From: Lithobates sylvaticus
Taxonomy: Eukaryota > Chordata > Amphibia > Anura > Ranidae
Length of the DNA: 64,000 nt
NCBI GenBank assembly: GCA_028564925.1
Contig: CM053034.1
Span: forward strand, 91,893,626-91,957,625
Direction: 5' to 3'
Part shown: in pieces, positions 45,502 to 55,800 of the stretch
Layout: every line of letters starts with the position of its first letter
Numbering within the stretch: the first letter of the stretch is position 1
Notes under the pieces: generated by a model
Told to the model about the DNA's origin: nothing
Database searches by the model: none
Seen by the model: the letters and a program-made list of their open reading frames with translations, nothing else
Translations under genes and position numbers: made by a program

Positions 45502-46510
45502 TTAACCACCTCACTACAGTGCATTTTCACCCCCTTCCTGACCAAGCCATTTTTCAGCTTTCAGCACTGACGCACTTTGAATGACAATTGCGCGGTCATA
45601 CGACACTGTACCCAAATGAAATTGTTATCATTTTTTCCCCACAAATAGAGCTTTCTTTTGGTGGTATTTGATCACCTCTGCGTTTTTTATTTTTTGCGCA
45701 ATAAACAAAAGAAGAGCGACAAATTTTAAAAAAAAACAATATTTTTTACTTTTTGCTATACTAAATATCCCCAAAAAATATATAAAAAAACATTTTTTTT
45801 CCTCAGTTTCGGCCGATACGTATTCTTCTACATATTTTTGGTAAAAAAAAATCGCAATTAGCGATCATTGATTAGTTTGCGCAAAAGTTATAGCGTTTAC
45901 AAAATAGGGGATAGTTTTATAGCATTTTTATTAATATTTTTTTTTTACTAGTAATGGCGGTGATCAGCGATTTTTATTGTGACTGCGACATTATGGCGGA
46001 CACATCGGACATTTTTGACACATTTTTGGCACCATTGTCATTTATACAGCAATCAATGCTATTTAAATGCATTGATTCATGTATAAATGACACTGGCAGT
46101 GAAGGGGTTAACCACTAGGGGCGGGGAGGGGTTAATTATGTTCCCTAAGAGTGTTTCTTACTGTGGGGGGAGGGGCCTCACAAGGGGAGGAGACCGATCG
46201 GTGTGTCTCTGTACAGAGAACACACCATCGGCTCCTCTCCTCTGACAGGACCGTTGATCTGTGTGTTTACACACACAGATCAACGGTCCCGCTGTGTTAC
46301 CGGGCAATCGCGGGTGCCCAGCGGACATCGCGGCCGCTGGGCACGCGCATCGGGTGCCCAGTGACACGGCGAGAGCGCGCGCGCGCTCCCGGTGGCGCGC
46401 GCGCGCTCCCTGCAGTGCACAGAAGGGGAGGACGTCATATGACGCCCTCCCGGAACGAGAGATGCGCCGCCTGGCCGTCATTTGACGGCCGGCGGTCGCA
46501 AAGTGGTTAA
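45502..46510. mobile_element. TTAA MITE with TTAACCAC ends
   Basis: Bounded by TTAA at 45,502-45,505 and 46,507-46,510, with inverted ends TTAACCACCT and TTAACCACTT. Its left 200 bp ('CCCTTCCTGACCAAGCC', 'TTTCTTTTGGTGGTATTTGA') is a diverged relative of the right end of the composite repeat at 52,480-52,690, in reverse orientation. The right 400 bp is GC-rich. No transposase. It sits within the RNase H-like trace of the LTR element. Confidence 0.8.
46248..46289. repeat. Near-perfect 42-bp palindrome in the MITE
   Basis: GGACCGTTGATCTGTGTGT pairs with ACACACACAGATCAACGGTCC over about 19-20 bp with a minimal loop. It could form a hairpin or cruciform. Confidence 0.85.
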
Positions 46511-46921
46511 GAAAATGAAAACCTTGAGCCTGGAGAGGAATCCTGGATTTATGTGGATCGGAGCTCCCAGCACACCAAGCACACCAAGTCTACTTTCAAT
46601 GAGAGATGTGATGAAGTTGAAGTTGAAAATTGAAGAATGAACTGTGACATCAGCTCGTTTTTGTGCAATATTCAAGATCTTGATGTGATATAATAAGGAT
46701 GTTTACCAAACCCTTTTCAAGTCATGGTCTAAAGCTATATTATCTAATGACTTTTTCATGGGGATATTTTAGAGGCTGGTGAAGAGAGATGTAACCAGTT
46801 TCAACTTTATATTTCATATGAGCCATTGTGAAGCATCCAATACCTCAAGTCGGTAATGCTATGTTTGTTGCTTGATTTATGGGTCAGTTCTAGTAGTTAG
46901 AACGACCCAAGTGGGGGTATA

Positions 46922-47563
46922 TGTAGTATATTATATCTAATATATATATATATATATGTATACATATATATATATATATTATATATATACATATTTATTA
47001 TATGTAGTGTTCTTATTTAGGCATTCTAAAGACAAGTTTATTCTAGGCATGCCACTTTGGTAGCTGTTAATCTAACTGCGCATATTAAAAGAGGGTTTGT
47101 TGGTCAAAGGACAAATGGCCAGACCAGACTTACTCCATATATGAAAGGGAACAGATAATGATTATCTTAATCTAATCAGTATTCACACATGTCAAAGGGG
47201 GAATATGCAAGAATGTAAATTGGGGCTTGGCGTTATCTCCTGTCACTCTGAAAGACCGGGGCAGATCAAAGCAAATTGCTCAGACATTCAGTGTGTGTGG
47301 GGGATATAACAGGACGTTCAATCTGTTTAGAAGTGTGTGTTCTTACGAAGGCACCCAAGAGTCACATGTCTCCATGGGGCTCTAAATATTACTAGCACTG
47401 TCGTGATATGAACTCTGTTGGATTTTTGTCATCTGTAAGACTGTTCTGTTTGGAAGTCAATAAAATTGTCTCTCTCTGTGAGAATCGGGTTTTGCTGCGG
47501 AGACAATACTTTTAATAACTATATTCCATCTACGAGGAACGACGATCATATTAGATCACTACA
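46922..47563 (+). repeat. 3' LTR of young LTR element
   Basis: 642 bp, nearly identical to the 5' LTR. It is preceded by the purine tract and followed by the CCTGT duplication. Confidence 0.92.
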
Positions 47564-47868
47564 CCTGTCACCAGCCCATCAGAGTCACCAGCCCATCAGA
47601 GTACCCAAGTACCTTTCACCAGCCCAAGTACCTGAGTACCTGTCACCAACCCATCTAAGTACCCGAGTAACTGTCACCAGCCATTCTGAGTACTCGAGTA
47701 CCTGTCACCAGCCCATCAGAGTAATCGAGTACCTGTTACCAGCCCATCTGAGTACCTGAATACCTGTCACCAGCCCATCAAAATACCCGAGTACCTGTCA
47801 CCAGCTCATCAGAGTACCCGTGTACCTGTTACCAGCCCATCAGAGTACCCAAGTAAATTGACAACTTT
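47564..47868. repeat. Tandem repeat of about 30 bp
   Basis: About ten degenerate units follow the pattern 'GTACCTGTCACCAGCCCATC' plus 'AGAGTACCCGA'. The block began at about 41,950 and is split by the LTR element. Confidence 0.85.
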
Positions 47869-47869
47869 G

Positions 47870-48358
47870 TGTAAAAACAAAATATGTTTTTATTTTCTTT
47901 CCACGTTTTCCGAAGACTTGTGGAAAAAAAATGAAGCATTCAAAAGACTCAGAATGCCTCATAGAATATACGTTGGGGTGTTTGTTTTACAAAATGGGTT
48001 CATTTTGTAGGTAATTCCATTGTCTTGGCGCTCCAGGACCTTCAAACGTGTAATAGGTCCTTAGGAAATTAGATGTGTAATTTATGCTCCTGGAACGCCT
48101 GACAGTGCTCCCTGTATGTTGGACCTCTCTATGCGGCCAGGCTGTGAAAAAGTCACATACATGTGGTATCACCATACTCAGGAGGAGTAGCAGAATGTAT
48201 TTTGGGTTGTAGTTGCAAGTATGCATATGCTGTGTGTGAGAAATAACTTGTTATTATTACAATATGTAAAAAAAAAAAAAAAAAAAAATCGTAATTTTCC
48301 TAAGAATTGTGGGAAAAAATTACAACTTCAAAAAACTCGCCATGCTTCTTACTAAATA
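47870..48358. repeat. Composite interspersed repeat, copy 2, inner part
   Basis: It matches 2,760-3,012 in order and spacing of several 10-20 bp blocks. It continues with an A-run at 48,268-48,288 and stops at the duplication TCTTACTAAATA (48,347-48,358). Confidence 0.65.
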
Positions 48359-48674
48359 GATATGGATATAAACAGTGCAGCGCTAAACATGAAATCAAAA
48401 ATGACAAAAATGGTGATAAATAGTAAAGCTTATGAGAGTACAAATAGTCCATAAAAATATACATATATAGAATGCGTGATCCAACTACTGATGATCTGTC
48501 ACCCAAGCAAAGAAGAAATCACTGCCGTGAGAAAATCTGCCACCAAATGGAATATAAGGAGGCTTACCAGAACACATGGACCCAATTCAGCTTATACTAA
48601 ATGGGTCAAACAGGCAATGGTGTCTCAACACCTAGATATAGACCTTGCACTCCAATCTTCTCCAATAGACTGTA

Positions 48675-50311
48675 CAGTATCTCACAAAAGTACACCCCTC
48701 ACATTTTTGTAAATATTTTATTATATCTTTTCATGTGTCAACACTGAAGAAATGACACTTTGCTACAATGTAAAATAGTGAGTGTACAGCTTGTATAACA
48801 GTGCAAATTTGCTGTCTCCTTAAAATAACTCAACACACAGCCATTAATGTCTAAACCGCTGGCAACAAAAATGAGTACTTAGTAAAAATGTCCAAATTGG
48901 GCCCAATTAGCCATTTTCCCTCCTCGGTGTCATGTGACTCATTAGTGTTACAAGGTCTCAAGTGTGAATGGGGAGCAGGTGTGTTAAATGTGGTGTTATC
49001 GCTCTCACTCTCTCATACTGGTCACTGGAAGTTCAACATGGCACCTCATGGCAAAGAACTCTCTGAGGATCTGAAAAAAAGAATTGTTGCTCTACATAAA
49101 GATGGCATAGGCTATAAGAAGATTGCCAAGACCCTGAAATTGAGCTGTAGCATCATGGATAAGACCATACAGCGGTTTAACAGGACAGGTTCCACTCAGA
49201 ACAGGCTTTGCCATGGTCAACCAAAGAGCTTGAGTACATGTGCTCAGGGACATATCCAAAGGTTTTCTTTAGGAAATAGACGTATGAGTGCTGCCAGCAT
49301 TGCTGCAAAGAGATTAAAGGGGTGGGGGGTCAGCCCGTCAGTGCTCAGACCATACAACGCACACTGCATCAAATTGGTCTGCATGGCTGTCATCCCAGAA
49401 GGAAGCTTCTTCTAAAGATGATGCAGAAGAAAGCCCGCAAACAGTTTGCTAACGACGAGCAGGCTAAGGAAATGGATTACTGGAACCATGTCATGTGGTC
49501 TGATGAGACCAATATAAACTTGGTTGGTTCAGATGGTGTCAAGCGTGTGTGGTGGCAACCAGGTGAGGAGTACAAAGACAAGTGTGTCTTGCCTAAAGTC
49601 AAGCATGGTGGTGGGAGTGTCATAGTCTGGGGCTGCATGAGTGCTTCCAGGACTGGGGAGCTACCGTTTATTGAGGCAACCATGAATGCCAACATGTACT
49701 GCAACATACTGAAGCAGAGCATGATCCCTTCCCTTCAGAGACTGGGCCAAGGGGCAGTTTTTCAACATAACGACCCCAAACACACCTCCAAGATGACCAC
49801 TGCCTTGCTAAAGAAGCTGAGGGTAAAGGTGATGGACTGGCCAAACATGTCTCCAGACCTAAACCCTATTGAGCATCTGTGGGGCATCCTCAAACGGAAG
49901 GTGGAGGAGCACAAGGTCTGTAACATCTACCAGCTCCGTGATGTCATCATGGAGGAGTAGAAGAGGACTCCAGTGGCAACCTGTGAAGCTCTGGTGAACT
50001 CCATGCCACTCCATTAAGAGGATTAAGGCAGGGCTGGAAAATAATGGTGGCCACACAAAATTTTGACACTTTGGGCCCAAGTTGGACATTTTCACTTAAA
50101 GGTGTACTCATTATTTTTGCCAGTGGTTTAGACATTAATGGCTGTGTGTTGAGTTATTTTGAGGCGACAGCAAATTTACACTGTTATACAAGCTGTACAC
50201 TCTCTACTTTACATTGTAGCAAAGTGTAATATCTTCAGTGTTGTCACATGAAAAGATAGAATAAAATATTTACAAAAATGTGAGGGGTGTACTCACTTTT
50301 GTGAGATACTG
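48675..50311 (+). mobile_element. Tc1/mariner transposon with long TIRs
   Basis: TA duplication at 48,673-48,674 and 50,312-50,313. Ends CAGTATCTCACAAAAGT and its inverse. TIRs extend about 210-230 bp, to the 'GTCCAAATTGGGCCCAA' block on the left and 'TTGGGCCCAAGTTGGAC' on the right. One transposase gene lies between. At 1,637 bp it has the usual full length for this family. It split one arm of the fold-back insertion, whose other arm still shows the empty site. Confidence 0.93.
49039..49960 (+). pseudogene. Tc1 transposase, nearly complete
   Basis: It starts MAPHGKELSEDLKKRIVALH, a paired-like N-terminal helix-turn-helix domain. The catalytic domain shows D 'VMWSDETNINL', D 'FQHNDPKHTS' and E 'DLNPIEHLWGILKRKVEE', the Tc1 DD34E layout. 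The linker 'KHGGGSVIVWGCMS' is typical. The N-terminal frame (from 49,039) shifts relative to the C-terminal frame near 49,320, in 'GWGVSPSV/GGQPVSAQTIQ'. A TAG at 49,958-49,960 replaces a likely Trp codon about 20 codons before the usual end. With only about two lesions it is a recent arrival. Expected full length is about 340 residues. Confidence 0.93.
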
Positions 50312-50600
50312 TATGTTGCTATGGAGATTGCCAACCACCACTGAAAGCAATGTAGTAATAAATATAGATATAAAGTGCCATTTAGAATCAGAAGTGGAAT
50401 CTTCTCATCAATACTCCTTTAGAACATAAATCCAAACGGAGTGGATAGAAGATTCGACATAGTGTAAAACCATCAATAGAGATTTTAATGTATTAAAAAA
50501 CATAGACCACTCACATTTCAGTATACATAAAAGCATGAGTTGAATGATGCATGATGAACCAAGAAATCGAGCTGTAATGGCATAGACAGGACGGTAGACC

Positions 50601-50636
50601 CTACTCATTTCATCTCAATCAGACATCATCTGGGGT
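50601..50636 (-). ncRNA. Hammerhead-like motif at the fold-back centre
   Basis: On the minus strand, 'CAGATGATG', then a TCT-GATT-GAGA stem-loop, then 'TGAAATGAGTAGGGTC' gives the order CUGAUGA, stem II, GAAA of PLE hammerheads. There are core changes (A for U, and TGAAA for CGAAA). It lies between the two long arms, present once. Confidence 0.45.
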
Positions 50637-50985
50637 TCTGTCTATGACATTACAGCTCGATTTCTTGGTTCACCATGCATCTTTTAACTCATGCTTTGAT
50701 GTATATGCTTTGATGTATACTGAAATGTGAGTGGTCTATGTTTTTTAATACATTTCTATCAATGGTTTTACATTATATAGAGTCTTATATCCACTCTCTT
50801 TGGATTTATGTTCTAATGGAGTATTGATGAGAAGATTCCACTTCTGATTCTGAAAGGCCCTATATATCTATATATATTTATTATTACATCGGTTTTGGTG
50901 GTGGTTGGCAATCTCACAAGCAACATACAGTCTATTGGAGAAGATTGGAGTGGAACGTCCATATCTAGGTGTTGAGACATCATTG

Positions 50986-51731
50986 TAAACGTAATATTCC
51001 CGCGCTACAATGGAGAAATAATGATGTAATAAATGTGTGAGGTGCAGCGAACACCGAAAGGGTTAAAACAATACCCGAATGGGAGAAATGAAAAAAATCA
51101 ATGTATGGTGTCGCGCTCCTGAACTGATGTCAGTATAAAAACCGCATATAATCGCTGTTGTGTCGAATCAGCAAACAGGGAGTACTATGCAAATTAAAGT
51201 GACTGTGTGCAACTCAGGCTAAATCATCAGTAAAGCAATCAAATACATATAATGCAATCCTCTGAAACTGTAAGGCAACAATAAATATAAAAAATATATA
51301 TACGTGTATATATAGAAAGTGGCTAGTGTGCAAAAAAACATAAAAACACACTCAAGTGCATAAATGAATTACTATGCAAAACACAAAAGTGAATAAAATA
51401 AAGTGACTGGAATAAATAGGATTCCTTCAGTCGCTGTGAAACAGTAAATGAAAAAGTGGGGTGATGATCAGTGATTCAGGTTGATATAAATAACCATAGG
51501 ATATATAACCAAAATTAGAAGGGAGTGATGGGACCCAATAAAATATTGGTGAATGTGATAACAGCAATTATAAGTGCTGGTGATAATGACCAGTGTGAAC
51601 AGTGGTACTACAAAATAGCAACAGACGGAGGTGATCGGGGTAAGGCAAGATAAAAGTGGAGATTGTCATGTGATTGAAGAAATCAACATATACAGATCAA
51701 AGGTGGCAGTCCATATGGCATAAGCTCTATC
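50986..51731. mobile_element. 746-bp insertion with 11-bp target duplication, family unknown
   Basis: AGACATCATTG flanks it (50,975-50,985 and 51,732-51,742). The opposite arm of the fold-back has an uninterrupted version of the site ('CAATGGTGTCTCAACACC'). It is AT-rich with no coding capacity, no LTR and no clear TIR. The 11-bp duplication suggests a retroelement, possibly another PLE or LINE 3' end. Confidence 0.6.
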
Positions 51732-52149
51732 AGACATCATTGCCCGTTTGACCCATTTATTATACGCTGAATTGGGTCCATGTGTTCTGTTAAGCCTTCT
51801 TATATTCCATTTTGTGGCAGATTTTCTCACAGTGGTGATTTCTTATTTCCTTGGGTGACCGATCATCAGTAGTTGGATCACGCATTCTATATACTGTATA
51901 TATTTTTATGGACTCACTAACTTTATCATGGACTTTTCATTAGTTCACTTATGATTGTGACACCATTTTCACATTTATTTGTACTCTCATAAGATTTACT
52001 ATTTATCACCATTTTTCACATTTATAATTTCATGTTTAGCGCTGCACTGTTTATGTCCATTTATTTTGCACAAGTTGTCCATTGTAGTGCTGGCTGCTGC
52101 TTTACAAGTTTTTTTTAAACAGTAGCGCGGTATAACATAATACACTTTC

Positions 52150-52690
52150 TCTTACTAAATACCTTGGACTGTCTACTTTTAAAAAGAGGGGTCATTTGTG
52201 GGAGGGGGGTATTTGTACTTTCCTGACATTTCAGGGCCTCAAGAAATGAGAAAAGCCGTCAGTGCATCAGGTGTGTGATCAATTTTCAATGATTTGCACC
52301 ATAGCTTGTAGACTCTATAACTTTCACACAGACCAAATAATATACATGTAGTTGGGTTATTTTTACCAAAGAAATGTAGCAGTATAAATTTAGACCCAAA
52401 TTTATGAAAAATAAAAATACTTATTTGCAAGATTTTATCATAGAAACTAAAAAAACTTTTTTTTTTTTTTCAAAATGTTCCCTATTTTTTGCTTATGTTG
52501 CAAAAAATAAAAATCCCAGTGGTGATTAAATACCACCAAAAGAAATCTCTATTTGTGTGAAAAAAAAAATGTGTTTGGGTACAGTGTTGCATGACTGAGT
52601 AATTGGCATTCAAAATGTGAGAGCTCTGAAAGCTGAAAATTGGTCTTGGCAGGAAGGGGTTATAAGTGCCCTGTATTAAAGTGGAATCAT
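52150..52690. repeat. Composite interspersed repeat, copy 2, right end
   Basis: It continues the sequence cut at 48,358 and contains T- and A-rich stretches. The last 210 bp is an inverse relative of the left end of the MITE at 45,502-46,510 ('ATACCACCAAAAGAAA', 'CAGCTTTC'-type and 'CAGGAAGGGGTTA' blocks). Confidence 0.65.
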
Positions 52691-52876
52691 CAAGAAATGA
52701 TAATCAACTAGGTGATTTTAAACAATAGTTTTTACCACAAAACTAAAATATTGGTTTTGAGGTCAGTATAATTTTTAATATCTAATTTGAATAGACTTCA
52801 ATTGGACAGATATTAATGAATCATTTACACAATGGACACACAAATTATAAATAAGAACACCAATTTCAGATAGGTA
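52691..52876. other. AT-rich single-copy-like strip beside the mucin exon
   Basis: No repeat or gene is recognised. If the mucin exon is spliced at 52,903, this would be the first intronic sequence of the host gene. Confidence 0.35.
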
Positions 52877-55800
52877 TTAATAATTAATTATAGAAGCAAT
52901 ACCTGTTAGTGGGTATGTTGTTTTTCTTTCAGTTGTTGAGGCAAAAGAAATCATTCTCAATCCAGTTTTTAGTTCTTCAGTGGTGGCTAAAGTTTTTAAG
53001 GTTTTGGTCATCTTAGACATTGTGGTGTAGAAGGGAAACCTGGTTGTGTTGAAAGCAGATGTGGTTAAAGGGATTGAATAAGCCTTATTGGTTGTCCGAG
53101 CTTCAGTTTTTGTTGTTGTATGCTCTGGTTGAGGCACAGAAACAAAGGTTGAAGGCCTAAAGGTTGTTAATGCTGTGGCAGGTGTAGTTATTATTTTGTG
53201 TGTAGAAGAGCTTAACATTAGAGTTGAAGGTGGTGACTCAGTGTACGTATACACTGTAGTAGCTGGAGTAGTTCTTTTTCTGGGTGAAGATGAGCCTGTA
53301 TACATTTCTGTGGTGGTAGTAGTTGTTTCTCTTGGTGAAGATGAGCTTAACGGTACAGTCATAGGTAGTGAAGAAGTTTCAGCAAAAGAATGCACTGTAG
53401 TGGTAGAAGTCATTGTTTTTCTGGGTGAAGATGAACGTAATGGGAAAGTTGTAGATTGTGGAAATGTGTCCACGTAACTAGGCACTGTTGTAGTGGGAAT
53501 AGGTGTTTCTTTAGGTGAGGGTGAGCTTAATGAGACAGTCAGTGGAGAGGTTTCAGAGAAAGTATATATAGATGTGAAGGATGCAGTTGATATTCTGGGT
53601 GAGGATAGGCTTAACAGCACAGTTAAAGCCTCCCATTCGTGGACTTCATCTGTTTGCGTCACAATAGTTGTTTTACTTGGCATAGATGAGCTTAAAGAGA
53701 ATGTCGTAGTTGGTGGACTTGTTTTAGAGGAAGTATGCACTGTTGTAGAGGGAGTAGTTTTTTTTTTAGCTGAAGATGAGCTTAACTGGACAGTCGTAGG
53801 TAATATTTTTCTGGGTGAAGATGAGCCTGTATACATTTCTGTGGCAGTAGAATTTGTTTTTCCTGGTGAAGTTGAGCCTAACAGGATAGCTGTAGGTAGT
53901 GGAGATGTTTCAGCATAAGCATGCGTTTTTGTTGCAGATGCAGGTGTTTTTGTGGGTGAAGAGGAGCTTAATGGGAAAGTCGTAAGTAGTGGAAAGGTTA
54001 TAGAGTAAGAAGGCACTGTTGTGGAGGGAGTAGTTGTTTTTCTAGGTAAGGTTGAGCTAAATGAGGCACTCATAGGTGGTGGAGAGGTTTCAACATAAGT
54101 ATGCACTGTAGAGACAGAAGTAGTAATTTTTCTGGGTGATGATGATCTTAATGGGACAGTTGTAGGCATTGGAAATGTTTCAGAGTAAGTAGGCACAGTT
54201 GTAGAGGGAGTAGTTGTTTTTGTAGTTGAAGATGGACTTGATGGGACAGTCACGGGTGGTACTGGTGATGTTTCAGTATAAGTAGGTACTGTTGTGGAAA
54301 CAGTAGTTGTTTTTCTAGGTGATAATGAGCTTATTTGGAAAGTAGTAGGTAGTGGAATGGTTATAGAGTAAGAAGGCACTGTTGTGGAGGGAGTAGTAAT
54401 TTTTTTAGGTGAGGATGAGCGGAATGGAAAAGTCATAGTTGGTGAAGATGTTTCAGTATAAATAAGCACTGTTGAGACAGAAGTGGTTGTTTTTCTGGGT
54501 GATGATGATCTTAATGGGACAGTTGTAGGCATTGGAAATGTTTCAGAGTAAGTAGGCACAGCTGTAGAGGGAGTAGTTGTTTTTGTAGTTGAAGATGGAC
54601 TTGATGGGACAGTCACGGGTGGTACTGGTGATGTTTCAGTATAAGTAGGTACTGTTGTGGAAACAGTAGTTGTTTTTCTAGGTGAAGATGAGCTTATTAG
54701 GAAAGTAGTAGGTAGTGGAATGGTTATAGAGTAAGAAGGCACTGTTGTGGAGGGAGTAGTAATTTTTTTAGGTGAGGATGAGCGGAATGGAAAAGTCATA
54801 GTTGGTGAAGATGTTTCAGTATAAATAAGCACTGTTGAGACAGAAGTGGTTGTTTTTCTGGGTGATGATGATCTTAATGGGACAGTTGTAGGCATTGGAA
54901 ATGTTTCAGAGTAAGTAGGCACAGCTGTAGAGGGAGTAGTTGTTTTTGTAGTTGAAGATGGACTTGATGGGACAGTCACGGGTGGTACTGGTGATGTTTC
55001 AGTATAAGTAGGTACTGTTGTGGAAACAGTAGTTGTTTTTCTAGGTGAAGATGAGCTTATTAGGAAAGTAGTAGGTAGTGGAATGGTTATAGAGTAAGAA
55101 GGCACTGTTGTGGAGGGAGTAGTAATTTTTTTAGGTGAGGATGAGCGGAATGGAAAAGTCATAGTTGGTGAAGATGTTTCAGTATAATTAAGCACTGTTG
55201 AGACAGAAGTGGTTGTTTTTCTGGGTGATGATGATCTTAATGGGACAGTTGTAGGCATTGGAAATGTTTGAGAGTAAGTAGGCACAGTTGTAGAGGGAGT
55301 CGTTGTTTTTGTAGTTGAAGATGGACTTGATGGGACAGTCACGGGTGGTACTGGTGATGTTTCAGTATAAGTAGGTACTGTTGTGGAAACAGTAGTTGTT
55401 TTTCTAGGCGAAGATGAGCTAAATGAGGCACTCATAGGTGGTGGAGAGGTTTCAACATAAGTATGCACTGTTGAGACAGAAGTAGTAATTTTTCTGGGTG
55501 ATGATGACCTTAATGGGACAGTTGTAGGCATTGGAAATGTTTCAGAGTAAGTAGGCACAGCTGTAGAGGGAGTAGTTGTTTTTGTAGTTGAAGATGGACT
55601 TGATGGGACAGTCACGGGTGGTACTGGTGATGTTTCAGTATAAGTAGGTACTGTTGTGGAAACAGTAGTTGTTTTTCTAGGTGAAGTTGAGCTTATTTGG
55701 AAAGTAGTAGGTAGTGGAATGGTTATAGAGTAAGAAGGCACTGTTGTGGAGGGAGTAGTAATTTTTTTAGGTGAGGATGAGCGGAATGGAAAAGTCATAG

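Larger units (their letters stand above)
42019..47563 (+). mobile_element. Very young LTR retrotransposon with gag but almost no pol
   Basis: The two LTRs (42,019-42,656 and 46,922-47,563) differ only by an AT-repeat length change and about one substitution. The 5-bp target duplication CCTGT (42,014-42,018 and 47,564-47,568) is perfect. The site is the 'CCTGTCACCAGCCC' tandem repeat. A His-type primer-site start, a gag-like region and a purine tract 'AGTGGGGGTATA' are present. Only a short RNase H-like piece of pol is recognisable. It also carries a TTAA MITE. It looks like a recently moved non-autonomous retrovirus-like element, coding parts broken. Confidence 0.88.
48359..52149. mobile_element. 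PLE-related fold-back insertion
   Basis: Flanked by a perfect 12-bp duplication TCTTACTAAATA (48,347-48,358 and 52,150-52,161), so it is one insertion event. The left outer arm (48,362-48,674, then 50,312-50,600) is the inverse of the right arms (50,640-50,985 and 51,743-52,065). Shared blocks include 'CAGTGCAGCGCTAAACATGA', 'GATCCAACTACTGATGAT' and 'GGACCCAATTCAGC'. A hammerhead-like motif at the centre links it to PLE terminal repeats. Tc1 (48,675-50,311) and a 746-bp element (50,986-51,731) inserted later. Confidence 0.6.

Noticed and set aside
46248-46289. Rho-independent terminator
   Set aside because: It is a palindrome inside a vertebrate MITE. There is no bacterial context.
53175-53330. 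Possible CRISPR-like or satellite array in the repeat region
   Set aside because: Spacing and conservation fit coding modules with an open frame. There are no unique spacers between identical repeats.
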